Shown here: positions 1 through 11,147 of the stretch, piece by piece
Position numbering within the stretch: the first letter of the stretch is position 1
Layout: every line of letters begins with the position of its first letter
DNA from: Muscardinus avellanarius
Lineage: Eukaryota; Chordata; Mammalia; Rodentia; Gliridae
DNA: 64,000 nucleotides
NCBI GenBank assembly: GCA_963383645.1
Contig: OY726573.1
Location: 21,349,345-21,413,344, forward strand
Direction: 5' to 3'
Program-made: the position numbers and the translations under genes
Notes under the pieces: generated by a model
Database searches by the model: none
What the model was told of the DNA's origin: nothing
Seen by the model: the letters and a program-made list of their open reading frames with translations, nothing else

Positions 1-565
1 GGGTAGCTCAGAGGTAGAATGCTTCTGGGTTCAATCTCGGTACTGCCAAAAAAAAAAAAAAAAAGAAATATAGAGCTGGGAATGTACCTAGGAGATAGAA
101 TGTCCCTGGGTTCCATTCCCAGTGGCACAAAAAAGAAAGAAAGAGAGAAAGAGCGCAAAATAAAGAATAAAAAATAAAGTTGAGGGTGTAACTCAGAAGT
201 AGAATGCTCTGGGTTCAATCCCAGTACTGCAAATAATGATGATGATGATGATGATAATAATACTGGCCAGGTGTGATAGCCCATGCCTGTAATCCCAGTA
301 CTTGGGAGACTGAGACAGAAGGATTACAGGGTTGAAGACAGCCCCAGCAACATAGAGAGACTAAGCAATCTAGAGAGACCCTATTTTAAAACAAAACATA
401 AAAAGGGCCAAGGTAGAATGCCCCTGGGTTCAATCCCCCAAATAATAATAATATAGTACCACAAAATAATAACAATAAGCAAGGGCATGGGGGTGTACAC
501 CTGTAATTCCAATACTTGGGATGCTGAGAAAGGAGAAAAAAATTTTGGAGGACAGCCTGAGAAAC
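1..565 (+). mobile_element. B1-dID SINE run, mostly tails
   Basis: Plus-strand SINE pieces. The window opens inside a dID tail (1-48, then A-rich to about 65). Further isolated tails lie at about 74-128 and 178-232, each ending in the CCCAGTACC/GTGGCAC-like terminus. A fuller copy runs about 264-440 (B1 half then dID half), and a truncated B1 half about 480-565. A short GAT/AAT run (232-262) has grown from the A-rich end of the third tail. No gene is visible. Confidence 0.85.
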
Positions 566-1005
566 TTATTTATTATTTATTTTTGGTGATGGTGATTTGA
601 CCAGGGACATTTTAACCTACAGGCTACACTCCCAGAGTATTTTTTGGGGGCACAGAGGGTGAACTCAGTGGCTTTTTCTACCTCCAGGCTATACTCCCAA
701 AACCTATTTTATACTTTATTTGGAAACAAGGTCTCACTGAGTTGCTGAGAGCCTCACTAAGTAGCTGAGGCTGGCTTTGAACCTTTGCAATCTTCGTGTC
801 TCAGCCTCCCAAGTGCTGGAATTACAAGCGTGTGCCACCACGCCAGGCTCCCCAGAGCGTTTTTGTAAACTTTTCGAAGCCAGTCATGGTTGCCCACACT
901 TATAATCCCAGGACTTGGGAGGCTGAGACAGGAGGAACTGGGTTCATGGCCAGCTATACCTACTTTTTCAAAATAAAAGCTACCTGTTTCAAAATAAAGA
1001 ATAGA
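566..1005. mobile_element. B1-dID SINEs, one minus then one plus
   Basis: A minus-strand copy occupies about 575-850. On the plus strand it reads as dID tail, linker TTTATTTGGAAA, B1 half, ending CACCACGCCAGGC. A stretch like its own tail is present twice (near 600 and 650), suggesting a second tail fragment. A plus-strand B1 half follows at about 882-1005. Confidence 0.75.
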
Positions 1006-1931
1006 GCTTGGCATGATGGTGCACACATGTAGTCTCAGCATTCAGGAGGCTGAGACTGAGGATCACGGTTCCTGGACAGCCTCAGCTATTTAGTGAGGCC
1101 TTCTGCAACTTAGTGAGACCCTGTTTTAAAATAAGAATAAGCCGGGCGTGGTGGCGCACACATGTAATCCCTGCGCTTGGGAGGCTGAGACAGGAGGATC
1201 GTGCAGGTTCGAAGCCAGCCTCAGCTACTTAGTGAGGCTCTCAGCAACTTAGTGAGACTCTGTTTCCAAAAAAAAAAAAAAAAAATGGGTCTGGGAGTGT
1301 AGCCCGGAGGTAGAAAGCCCCTGGGTTCCACCCCCAGTGCCACCTAAAATAAGAATAAAAAATAGGGCAACGGGTGTAGCTCAGAGGACGAATGCCCCTG
1401 GATTCCATCCCCAGACCTGCTAAATAAATAAATAAAATAACCAGGCATGGTGGCACATGCTTGTAATCCCAGCATTCAGGAGGCAGAGACCAGAGGATCA
1501 AATTTATGGACAGCCTCAGCTATTCAGTGAAACCCTGTTTCAATAAAATAAAAAGACTAAAAACTAGGGCTGGGGTGTAGCTCAGAGCTAGAATGCCCCT
1601 GGGTTCCATCCCCAGTACCGCATAAAAAATAATAATAAACCGGGCGTGGTGGCGCACGCTTGTAATCCCCGCGCTTGGGAGCCTGAGACAGGAGGATCGC
1701 ACAGATTCGAAGCCAGCCTCAGCTTCTTAGTGAGGCTCTCAGCAATTTAGTGAGACCCTGTTTCCAAATAAAATACAAAATAGGTCTGGGAGTATAGCCC
1801 AAAGGTAGAAAGCCTCTGGGTTCCATCCCCAGTACCCCCCCACACACACAATAATAATAAAGAATAAAAAATTCATGCTGGGGGTGTAGTTTGTAGGTAG
1901 AATGCCGCTGGGTTCCGTTCCCAGTACTGCA

Positions 1932-1970
<39 letters not shown>

Positions 1971-2845
1971 AGGCTCGGGATGTAGCTTGGAGATAGAATG
2001 CCTCTGGGTTCAATCCTCAGTACCACACACAAGAAAAACGTTTCTCATTGTTAAAAAAAAAAAAAAAAGCCGGGCATGGTGGTGCACACTTGTAATCCCC
2101 ACGCTTGGGAGGCTGAGACAGGAGGATTACGTAGGTTCGAAGCCAGCCTCAGCTACTTAGTGAGGCTCTCAGCAACTTAGTGAGACCCTGTTTCCAAATA
2201 TAAAATAGGTCTGGGAGTATAGCCCGGAGGTAGAAAGCCCCTGGGTTCCACCCCCAGTACCACCAAAAAAAAAAAAAAAAAAAGTTTTGCCGGGCGTGGT
2301 GGCGCACGCTTGTAATCCCTGCGCTTGGGAGGCAGAGACAGGAGGATCGCGCAGGTTCAAAGCTAGCTGCACATGCTGGCTTAGGAGACCCTGTTTCCAA
2401 ATTTAAAAAATGTAAAAATAGGTCTGGGAGTGTAGCCTGGAGGTAGAAGTTCTTCCAGGAACCCCAGTACCACCAAAAAAAAAAAAAGTTTTTTTTAGCC
2501 AGGCGTGATGGTGCACCCTTGTAATCCCAGCATTTGGGAGGCTAACACAGGAGGATAGCGGTTTGCGCCCAGCCTCAGCTACTATTTAGTGAGTCCCTTT
2601 TCAAAATAAAGATATAAAAATAGGGCTGGGGGTGTAACTCTGAGGTAAAATGCCCCTGGGTTCCAACCTCATTACCACACACACAAAAAAAAGGTTATTT
2701 TATTAGCCATAGAGGCACACAGTTGTAATCCCAGCACTTGGGAGGCTGAGACAGGAGGATCGCCATTAACAGACAGTCTCAGCTATTTAGTTAGGCCCTT
2801 TCCAACTCAGTGAAACTTGTTTCAAAAATAAAGAATAGCCAGCCG
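1006..2845 (+). mobile_element. Head-to-tail run of about ten B1-dID SINEs
   Basis: Consecutive plus-strand copies: about 1008-1138 (B1 half only), 1141-1345 (full), 1350-1425 (tail), 1438-1625, 1640-1845, 1860-1935 (tail), 1971-2030 (tail), 2068-2265, 2290-2480, 2498-2690 and 2705-2845. Several abut with only an A-rich joint. An (AAAT)n run at 1935-1970 is an expanded A tail. The copy at 2290-2480 belongs to the short hairpin variant whose tail reads CTTCCAGGAACCCCAGTACC. Confidence 0.85.
1141..1333 (+). promoter_or_regulatory. Pol III box pairs of a representative B1-dID copy
   Basis: In this full copy the left half carries the 7SL-type internal promoter, with a B box GGTTCGAAGCC at 1206-1216. 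The right half repeats the arrangement in tRNA form: an A-box-like TAGCCCGGAGG at 1300-1310 and a B-box-like GGTTCCACCC at 1324-1333. The same two pairs are seen, variously mutated, in most copies in the window. Whether any copy is transcribed cannot be told from sequence. Confidence 0.6.
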
Positions 2846-3286
2846 GTCGTGGTGGCGAACACGGGGGCCCATGCTTGTAATCCCATTATTGGGGAAACGG
2901 AGACCAGAGGATCATGGTTTGCAGGCAGCCTCAGCTACTTAGTGAGGCCCTCCGCAACCTAGTGAGACCGTGTTTCAAAGTAAAGAATAAAAAATAGGGC
3001 AGGGGGTTTAGCCTGGAAGTCAAATGCCCCTGGGTTCCACCCCAAGACCGGCAAAAAAAAAAAAAAAAAAAAAGACTAACCCAGCGTGGTGGCGCATGAT
3101 TGCAATTCCAGCATTCTGCAATTCCACGGCTGAGACCATGAGATTGCAGTTCACAAACAGCCTCAGCTACTTAACGAGGCCTTCTGCAACTCAGTGAGAT
3201 GCCGTTTCAAAATAAAAATACAAATAGGGCAGAGGGTCGACTGCCCTTGGCTTCCATCCCCAGACCCACAAAAAAAAAAAAAAAAA

Positions 3287-3290
3287 GAAA

Positions 3291-3346
<56 letters not shown>

Positions 3347-3350
3347 AAAA
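3287..3350 (+). repeat. (GAAA)n microsatellite
   Basis: Near-perfect GAAA repeat growing out of the A tail of the SINE that ends near 3270. Confidence 0.95.
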
Positions 3351-3581
3351 GACTAAGCTGGGCATGATGTCGCATGCTTGTAATCCCAGCATTTGAGAGG
3401 CTGAGACAGGGGGGATCACGGTTCGAGGACAGCCTCAGCTACTACTTAATGAGGCCCTTTGGAATTCAGTGAGACCCTGTTTCAAAATAAAGAATAAAAA
3501 ATAGGGCCGGGCATGGTGGCGCACACTTGATTAGGAGGCGGAGACAGGAGGATCACTGGCTTAAGAGACCCTGTTTCCAAA

Positions 3582-3589
<8 letters not shown>

Positions 3590-3639
<50 letters not shown>

Positions 3640-3665
3640 AGAGAGAGAGTGTGTGTGTGTGTGTG
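3590..3665 (+). repeat. (TA)n-(GA)n-(GT)n compound microsatellite
   Basis: TA run of about 48 bp, then short GAGAGA and GTGTGT runs, inside the linker of a B1-dID copy. Confidence 0.95.
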
Positions 3666-3885
3666 GTCTGGGAGCGTACCCCAGAGGTAGAAGGGTTTCC
3701 AGAAACCCCAGTACCACCACCAAAAAAAAAAAAAAAAAGGGCTGGGAGTGTAGCTCGGAGGTAGAATGCCCCTGGGTTCCATCCCCAGTACCACATTAAA
3801 AAAAAAAAAAAAGACTAAAAAATAGGGCTGGGGGTGTAGCTCAGAGGTAGAATGCCTCTGGATTCAACCCCCAGCACCACACACA

Positions 3886-4010
3886 CAAAAAAGTACCAAA
3901 ATAATAAAGACAAAATAAGGTACAGAGATTTGGTCTATGCTATTACATCTAATAACGGTCAATACATATACAGTAAGCTAACACCACTTGTTCTAGGAAT
4001 CTGCCTCCTT
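3886..4010. other. Low-copy spacer
   Basis: About 125 bp of AT-rich sequence with no recognised repeat or coding signal, ending at the target site of two SINE insertions. Confidence 0.5.
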
Positions 4011-4019
4011 TAACTTTTA

Positions 4020-4056
<37 letters not shown>

Positions 4057-4460
4057 GTGGTACTGGGGTTCCTGGAAACCCTTCTACCTCCGGGGTACGC
4101 TCCCAGACCTATTTTTTATACGTTTTTGATTTGGAAACAGGGTCTCAAGCCAGCATGGCTGGCTTCAAACCTGTGCAATCCTCCTGTCTCTGCCTCCCAA
4201 GTGCGGGGATTACAAGCATGCGCCACCATGCCCAGCTAACTTTTACCTTTTTTTTTTTTTTTTTTTTTTTGGTGGTACTGGGGTTCCTGGAAGCCCTTCT
4301 ACCTCCGGGCTACACTCCCAGACCTATTTTATATTTTTGAAACAGGGTCTCTTACGCCAGCGCGGCTGGCTTCGAACCTGCGCGATCCTCCTGTCTCCGC
4401 CTCCCAAGCACGGGGATTACAAGCGTGCGCCACCACGCCCGGCTAACTTTTACCTTTTAA
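4011..4460 (-). mobile_element. Two minus-strand SINEs at one target site
   Basis: Two short-variant B1-dID copies lie at about 4055-4236 and 4271-4443, both minus strand with their poly(A) (T run on plus) at the left. The target TAACTTTTACCTTT is present three times, at 4011, 4237 and 4444: once before the first copy, once between them and once after the second. This means successive insertions at the same site, or a tandem duplication of one insertion. Small differences between the copies favour separate insertions. Confidence 0.85.
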
Positions 4461-4469
4461 AATACTTGT

Positions 4470-5560
4470 CCAGAGGCCGGGCGTGGTGGCGCATGCTTGT
4501 AATCCCAGCATTTGGGAGGCTGAGACTGGAGGATCACATGAGTTCGAAGCCAGCCTCAGCTACTTAGTGAGGCTCTCAGCAACTTAGTGAGACCCTGTTT
4601 CCAAATAAAATAGAAAATAGGTCTGGGAGTGTGACCCGGAGGTAGAAAGCCTCTGGGTTCCACCCCAGAAACACACACAAAAAAAAGTAAAATAATAAAA
4701 TAGAGCTCAAGTGTAGCTCAGAGATAGAATTCCCCTGGGTTCTATCCCTGATACCATAAAATAAATAAACAAGCAAACAAATAATATTTAGCTGGGCCAG
4801 GTGATACAGTGCATACCTGTAACCCTAGTACCTGAGAGGCTGAGATAGGAGAATCACAGGTTCATGGCCAGCCTCAGAAGTTTAGGGAGGCCCTCTGTAG
4901 CTTAGTGAGACTGTGGAGGATGTAACTCAGAGGTATATGCCCCCCAATTTACTCCCCAGTACCACACAAAAAAGGTGAACCAAGCATGGTGGTGCATACC
5001 CATAATACCAGTATTTGGGAGGCTGAGATAGGAGAATCACAGATATTTAAAAAATTATGTAGGGCATGGTGGCACATACTTGTAATCCCATAATTTGGGA
5101 GGCGGAGAAAAATAGGGCTGGCGGTATAGCTCAGAGGTAGAATGCCCCCGGGTTTCATCCCCAGTACCACAAAAAAAAAAAAAAAAATTAGCGAGACCCT
5201 GTTGTTTCATAGTAATGAATAAAATAGGGCTGGGGTTATAGCTCCAAGGTAAAATGCCCCTGGGTTCAATTACTAATACAACAAAAGATAACAAAATTAT
5301 TTAGTATTAGCTGGGTATGGTGAATCACAACTATAATCCCAACACTTCAGAGACTAAGACAGGAAGAATGCAAATTGTATGCAATTTAGCCACGCCTTCA
5401 GTAATGAGACTGTTCCAAAATAAAAATAAAGTCTGGGCATGGTGGCACATACCTGTAATCCCACTAAGTGCTTGGAAGGTTGAGACAGAGGATCATGGGT
5501 TTAAGACCAGCTTCAGCATCATAGGAGACTCTCAACAACCTAGCAAGACCCTGTCTTTAT
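4470..5560 (+). mobile_element. Run of B1-dID SINEs, partly old
   Basis: Plus-strand copies at about 4474-4672 (full), 4700-4755 (tail), 4790-4970, 4975-5045 (B1 fragment), 5055-5172, 5190-5280 (tail), 5310-5400 and 5430-5555. Those from 5190 on are clearly more diverged, so the run mixes ages. Confidence 0.8.
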
Positions 5561-5856
5561 TTTTGTGGCACTGAAGATTGAACTCAGGGGCATTCTACCT
5601 CTGAGCTACACTCCCACTCTATTTCCTTTGGATTTTGAAAGAGTCTCCCTAGGCTGATGAAAGTCTCACTACTTGCTGTGACTGTCCTCCATCCTGCAAC
5701 ACTCCTGTCTCAGCCTCCCAAGTACTGGGATTACAGGCCTGCACCACTGAGCCCATCAAAGAACCTGCTTTTTTAATTTTTTTTTTTTTAGGGGGGACGT
5801 GATACTGAGTATTCAACCCAGGGGCATTCTAACTCCAAGCTACTCCTCCAGCCCTA

Positions 5857-5860
5857 CTTT

Positions 5861-5928
<68 letters not shown>

Positions 5929-5935
5929 TCCTTCT
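5857..5935. repeat. (TTTC)n microsatellite
   Basis: About 76 bp of TTTC repeat at the tail end of a minus-strand SINE, followed by a T run. Confidence 0.95.
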
Positions 5936-6168
5936 CTTTTTCTTTTTTTTTTTTTTTTTTGCCCCCCATGCAGTACTGGGGATGAAACCCAGGGGCATTC
6001 TACCTCCTAGCTACTCCCTCAATCCTATTTTTTATTCTTTATTTTGAAACAGGGTCTCACTTTGTTGCAAAGGGCCTCACTAAGTATCTGAGGCTGTCAT
6101 CTAACAGCAATCCTCCTGTCTCAGCCTCTGGGAGCCCTGGGATTACAAGTGTGTGCCACCATGCCTGG

Positions 6169-6170
<2 letters not shown>

Positions 6171-6219
<49 letters not shown>
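6171..6219. repeat. (GT)n microsatellite
   Basis: Perfect GT repeat separating two minus-strand SINEs. Confidence 0.95.
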
Positions 6220-6225
<6 letters not shown>

Positions 6226-6861
6226 AGATGGAACCCAGAAGCATTCTACCTCTGATCTACACCCCCAACCCCCCTGTGTTTTATTCTTTATTTTTAAAAC
6301 AGAGTCTCACTGAGTTGCAAAGGGCCTCACTAATAAGTAGCTGGGGCTGTCCACAAACCACAATCCTCTGGTCTCAGCCTCCCAAATGCTGGGATTACAA
6401 ATGTGCGCCACCACACCCAGCCTTATTCTTTATTTTGAAATACAGTCTCACTAAGTTGCAGAGGGCTTTACTAAGTAGCTGAGGCTGGCTGCAAACCTGA
6501 GACCCTCCTGTCTTGGCCTGCCAAATGCTGAGATTACAAGCGTGCATCATTGGGCAAAGACCCTCTTTTTTTTTTTTTTTTTTTTTTACTGGGGATGGAG
6601 CCAGGGGCATTCTACCTCTGACCTACACTCCCAGCCCTATTATTTATTCTTTATTTTGTAACAGGATCTCACTGAGTTGCAAAGGGCCTCACTAAGTAGC
6701 TGAGGCTGGTAATGAACTGCTATCCTCCTACCTTAGCCTCCCAAATGCTGGGATTATAAGCATGTGTCACCATGCCTGGCTAAAGACCCTGTTTTTGTTT
6801 TGTGTGTGTAGAACTAGAGATTGAACCCAAGGGCATTCTATTTCTGATCTACACTCCCAGC

Positions 6862-6863
<2 letters not shown>

Positions 6864-6910
<47 letters not shown>
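6864..6910. repeat. (GT)n microsatellite
   Basis: Perfect GT repeat adjoining the tail of a minus-strand SINE. Confidence 0.95.
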
Positions 6911-6911
<1 letters not shown>

Positions 6912-7194
6912 TTTACTGGGGATAGAACCCAGGGGTCTTCTATCTTCGGGCTAAACTCTCAGACCTATATTATATTTTTATTTATTTGTTTGGTTCGAAT
7001 CTGCACCATCCTCCTGTTTCAGCCTCCCAAGTATTGGGATTACAAGCATGTGTCACCATGCCTGTCTTAATTTTTATTCTTTATTTTGAAACAGGGTCTC
7101 ACTAAATTGCTGAAGGACTCACTAAGTGGCTGAGGCTGGTTATGAAGCTGTGATCTTCCTGGAAGACTCTGTTCTTTAACAAAAAAAAATAAAT

Positions 7195-7336
7195 GGGTCT
7201 GGGCATGTCACTCAGAGGTAGAATGCCCCCTGGATTCAATCCTCATTACCACAAAAAAATAAAAATAAAAAGAGCTGGGAGTATAGTTGGAGTAGAATGC
7301 CCCTGGGTTCAATCTCCAGTACCAAGAAAGTAAACA

Positions 7337-7375
<39 letters not shown>

Positions 7376-7623
7376 ATAGTAAAGGACTGAAGGGGTGGGT
7401 GTAGCACAAAGGTAGAATGCACCTGGATTAGCCTGGTGTGAGTGCACAGGCCTGTGACTGCAGTGCTTGGGAGGCTGAGACAGGAGGATAACCAGTTCTA
7501 AGGCAGCCTCAAGAACTTAGTGAGGCTTTTAGCAGTTTAGCAAGACTCTGTATCAAAATAAAAAATAAAATAGAGCTGGAGGTAAACTCCGGAGGTAGAA
7601 AGCCACTGGATTCCACTGCCAGT

Positions 7624-7677
<54 letters not shown>

Positions 7678-7715
7678 GTAGACTGCCCCTGAGTTCAATT
7701 TTCAGTGTGTTTGTA
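7195..7715 (+). mobile_element. Plus-strand B1-dID tails and one full copy
   Basis: dID tails at about 7195-7255, 7270-7325 and 7385-7432, a fuller copy at about 7432-7625, and a further tail fragment at 7673-7710 after a (CA)n run (7625-7672). An (AAAT)n run lies at 7335-7378. Confidence 0.78.
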
Positions 7716-7719
7716 TGTA

Positions 7720-8030
7720 TGTTACTTGGAGATGGAACCCAGGGGTCTTCTACATCTAGGCTACACTCCCAACCCTATTTTATCTTTTATTTTGAAACAG
7801 GGTCTAAGTTACTGAAACTGAATTGGAACTTGTGATCCACCTGTTTTCCTGTTTCACCCTCCAAAATCCTGGGATTATAGGTTTGCCTCCATGCCTGGTT
7901 CCTTTCTATCTTATAAGGTCTCAATAGGTTGTTGAGTCTCATTAAATTGTTGAGGCTGTCTTTGAACCTGCAATCCTTCCATCTCAACCTCCCAGTGAAT
8001 GGGATTACAGGCATGTACAGCCATGCCCAG
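7720..8030 (-). mobile_element. Two diverged minus-strand B1-dID SINEs
   Basis: Copies at about 7720-7905 and 7905-8030, both more diverged than their neighbours. Confidence 0.7.
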
Positions 8031-8165
8031 ATGAGATCAAATTTTATTTCACTAGCAATCCTTCAAATAAGTAGGGTGATTTTGTTCGAATCACCCCTCA
8101 TGCCACTCCTGAATGGCATGGGACTATAACTGTCTTCTGTAATAAACTCCTTTAAATCTTCAAAA
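8031..8165. other. Low-copy spacer
   Basis: About 135 bp without a recognised repeat or reading frame of note. Confidence 0.5.
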
Positions 8166-8824
8166 AAAGTAATAAAACAGCCAGGCATGGTGGTGCACGC
8201 TTATAATCCCAGCATTTGGGAGGCTGAGACAGGAAGATCAAGGTTTGTGGACTCAGTGAAGCCGGGCCTAGTGGCGCACACTTGTAATCCCAGCGCTTGG
8301 AAGGCTGAGACAGGAGGATCGCACAGGTTCGAAGCCAGCATAAGCAATTTAGTGAGACCCTGTTTCCAAATAAAGTGTAAAATAGGTCTGGGAGTAAACC
8401 TATAACCCCAGTGCTTGGGATAAGAAAAAAACTGGGGTTGTATCTCAGAGAAAAAACTGCCCTTGGGTGCAATTCCCAGTTACCTCCTCCCCAAAAAACA
8501 AGACATAAAAAACCCAAAAAAACTATTTAGGCAGGCATGGTGACGCACACTTGTAATCCCCGCGCTTGGGAGGCAGAGTCAGGAGGATCGCGCAGGTTCA
8601 AAGCCAGCCACGCGCGCTGGTTTAGGAGACCCTGTTTCCAAATAAAAATGTAAAAATAGGTCTGGGAGTGTAGCCCGGAGGTAGAAGGGCTTCCAGGAAC
8701 CCCAATATCACCAAAAAAAAAAAAAAAAAGAATAGAAAATAGGACTGGGGGTGTAGCTCAGAGGTAGGATGCCCCTGGGTTCCATCCCCAGTACAAAAAA
8801 AGAAAGAAAAGAAAGAAAGAAAAA

Positions 8825-8876
<52 letters not shown>

Positions 8877-9105
8877 AAAAGGAAAGAAAAAAATTGGCCA
8901 GGTGTGGTGGCGCATGCTTGTAATCCCTGTGCTTGGGAGGCTGAGACAGGAGGAGCGCACAGGTTTAAAGCCAGCCTCAGCTACTTAGTGAGGCTCTCAG
9001 CAACTTAGTGAAGACCCTGTTTCCAAATAAATTATAAAAGAGGTATGGGAGTATAGCCCAGAGGTAGAAAGCCCCTGAGTTCCACCCCAAGTACCACAAA
9101 AATAA
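8166..9105 (+). mobile_element. Run of plus-strand B1-dID SINEs
   Basis: Copies at about 8175-8260 (B1 piece), 8262-8480, 8530-8712 (short hairpin variant), 8735-8792 (tail) and 8895-9100. A (GAAA)n tract (8797-8882) joins the last two. Confidence 0.82.
8797..8882 (+). repeat. (GAAA)n microsatellite
   Basis: Interrupted GAAA repeat grown from a SINE A tail. Confidence 0.95.
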
Positions 9106-9218
9106 AAGTATATACTTTCATTTTACTTAGCACAATCTAACAAGCTCCCCATTTATTTGAAATATTTATTTTTCCTGCAGAGTTTTTCCATTCTTTTTAA
9201 ATTTAATTTTTAAAATAT

Positions 9219-9249
<31 letters not shown>

Positions 9250-9320
9250 TAGATACTGGGGATGGAACCTAGGAGCATTCTGCCTCTGAGCCACACTCCA
9301 GTGCTATTTGTGTGTGTGTG

Positions 9321-9352
<32 letters not shown>

Positions 9353-9625
9353 TACTGAGGTTCCTGGAAGCCCTTTTACCTCCGGGCTACACTCCCAGAT
9401 CTTTTTTTTTTTTTTAATATTTTTATTTGGAAACAGAGTCTCTTAAACCAGCGAGGCTGGCTTCGAACCAGTGTGATCCTCCTGTCTCTGCCTCCCAAGG
9501 ACGGGAATTACTAGGGTGCTCCACCATGCCTGGCTGCTTTCTTTATTTTGAAATAGAGTCTCACTGAGTTGCAAAGGGCCTCACTAAATAGTAGCTAAGG
9601 CTGTCCAGAACCTAGATCCTCCTGA
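9106..9625 (-). mobile_element. Low-copy start, then minus-strand SINEs
   Basis: About 90 bp of AT-rich low-copy sequence, a (TTTA)n tract (9217-9250), a dID tail (9250-9308), a (GT)n tract (9309-9350), a short-variant copy (about 9350-9535) and a B1/linker fragment (9535-9615). Confidence 0.75.
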
Positions 9626-9827
9626 CAGAGGACATTTTCAAAATGGAAACATTTGTTTCAATTGCCACAGAAAAATTAGTATTACTTCAAAAATTCTGCA
9701 AGAAGCTGACTGGAAGAGACAATCCAAAAATATTGCTATTGGGGAGAGGACAAAATGTCTTCTATAAGGTTCTCCAGAGCAAAAATATATATACTATCAG
9801 TACAAATGTTAAGACACAATTTTGAAA
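9626..9827. other. Low-copy spacer
   Basis: About 200 bp. A 60-codon frame crosses it on the plus strand (9643-9825), but it has no recognisable family and no supporting signals, so I do not call it a gene. Confidence 0.4.
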
Positions 9828-10050
9828 GCCAGGCATGGTGACTCACACTTACAGTTCTTATAGTTCTAGTACTTGGGAAACAGAGATAGGAGGATTGCAG
9901 GTTCAAGGACAGCCTCAGCAAGGACTCTCATCCACCTAGCAAGGATCTATTTTTAAAAAAAAATAGAGCTGAGAGTGTAGTTCGAGGAAGAATGCCCAAG
10001 TTCAATCCCCAGTAAAACACACACGCACACACACACACACACACACACAA
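9828..10050 (+). mobile_element. Diverged B1-dID SINE with (AC)n tail
   Basis: A plus-strand copy (about 9828-10012) with an internal duplication near 9855-9865 and a tail turned into (AC)n (10015-10050). Confidence 0.75.
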
Positions 10051-10098
10051 ACACAACACTATTTTGCAAATTCAACTGCTGTTTCTAGTTTATAGGCA

Positions 10099-10325
10099 AA
10101 CATACATTGTTTTTTGTTGTTGTTGTTTTTGTTTTGGTGGTACTGGGGTTCCTGGAAACCCCTCTCTGGGCTACACTCCCAGACCTCTTTTATATTTTTG
10201 TTTGGAAACAGGGTCTCTTAAGCCAGCGAGGCTGGCTTCAAACCAGCACGATCCTCCTGTCTTCACCTCCCAAGCGCGGGGATTACAAGCGTGCACCACC
10301 ACACCTGGCCAACATACATTGTTTT
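10099..10325 (-). mobile_element. Short-variant SINE with clean target duplication
   Basis: Minus-strand copy (about 10127-10310) flanked by AACATACATTGTTTT at 10099-10113 and 10311-10325. A 15-bp duplication next to the poly(A) is the mark of L1-driven target-primed integration. Confidence 0.88.
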
Positions 10326-10366
10326 ATGTGTATTTTTTTTGGTGATGGTGTTCTTGGTGTTCTTTA

Positions 10367-10503
10367 TTTCTTCTTCTTCTTCTTCTTCTTCTTCTTCTTC
10401 TTCTTCTTCTTCTTCTTCTTCTTCTTCTTCTTCTTCTTCTTCTCCTTCTTCTTCTTCTTCTTCTCCTTCTCCTTCTTCTTCTCCTTCTTCTTCTTCTTCT
10501 TTG
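10367..10503. repeat. (TTC)n microsatellite, about 135 bp
   Basis: Long polypyrimidine TTC repeat with interspersed TCC units toward its right end, at the tail of the SINE that follows. Confidence 0.95.
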
Positions 10504-10730
10504 TGCATACTGGGGATGGAACCCAGGGTCATTCTACCTCTAATCTACATCCACAGCCCAATTTTTTATTCTTTAATTAGAAACAGGGTCTCACTGACTT
10601 GCAAAGGGCCTCACTAAGTAGCTGAGGCTGGCAGCAAACCACAATCCTCCTGTCTCAGCCTCCTGAATGCTGGGATTACAAGTGTGCTCCACCACACCCA
10701 CCTTCCTATTTTTTATTCTTTATTTGGAAA
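10504..10730 (-). mobile_element. B1-dID SINE, minus, plus linker of another
   Basis: Full minus-strand copy at about 10505-10705, followed by the linker of a second copy (TATTTTTTATTCTTTATTTG) that stops abruptly where the LTR at 10731 begins. Confidence 0.8.
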
Positions 10731-11087
10731 TGATAAGTCGGGTCCCTCCCCTCCCCCACGTGATCTTGCAGCGGGAACAGGAGGTAGAACACCAGAAGCC
10801 AGAAGCAGAGATTTCGTGAGACTACAGGTGCCGCAAGACATGCTACAGATGTGGCAAGAGAATCAGCATGCCTATAAAACATCAGTGCCTCTGATCTGTC
10901 ATATGGACTCAGCTGGCCTATCAGGACTATGTGCAACTCTCCAACGCATGGCCCATAACCCTTTCCCCACGGCCAGTTGACTCCACAGAGGGTGCCAGGT
11001 TGGGTCCGAATAAAGCAGCGGACTCTGATAACCCGGTTGGTGTTTTTACCTCCCTCCTAAACTCCCTAACTCTATTTTCACCTTTCA
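10731..11087 (+). mobile_element. Probable solo LTR
   Basis: About 357 bp of non-SINE sequence beginning TGATAAGTCGGG and ending CACCTTTCA, so with TG...CA ends. It has a TATA box (TATAAAA, 10873-10879) and a polyadenylation signal (AATAAA, 11009-11014) about 135 bp further on, the expected U3-R-U5 order for the plus strand. No direct repeat is seen at its edges and the flanking SINE pieces do not match each other, so the locus may have been rearranged after insertion. No primer-binding site or coding sequence adjoins it. Confidence 0.65.
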
Positions 11088-11108
11088 GGTTCCATCCCCA
11101 GTACTGAA

Positions 11109-11147
<39 letters not shown>

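Larger units (their letters stand above)
2846..3885 (+). mobile_element. Run of B1-dID SINEs with microsatellite linkers
   Basis: Plus-strand copies at about 2846-3055, 3077-3270, 3355-3505 and 3507-3720, with dID tails at about 3740-3795 and 3815-3885. The copy at 3507-3720 is the short variant. Its linker has become (TA)n followed by (GA) and (GT) runs (3590-3665), so a microsatellite now separates its B1 and dID halves. Confidence 0.82.
5561..7165 (-). mobile_element. Run of minus-strand B1-dID SINEs
   Basis: Minus-strand copies at about 5561-5760, 5795-5856 (tail only), 5963-6170, 6220-6422, 6423-6555 (B1 half), 6588-6782, 6800-6862 (tail), 6911-7065 and 7070-7160. Tails face left and are joined to poly(T), (TTTC)n or (GT)n tracts. 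Confidence 0.85.

Noticed and set aside
1324..1333. tRNA gene suggested by A and B boxes in TAGCTC...GGTTC segments
   Set aside because: The segments are dID halves of SINEs. They lack the anticodon arm and cannot fold as a cloverleaf. The same sequence recurs in nearly every SINE.
10263..10617. Poly-Ser, poly-Phe and poly-Glu frames
   Set aside because: All three are readings of the TTC microsatellite.
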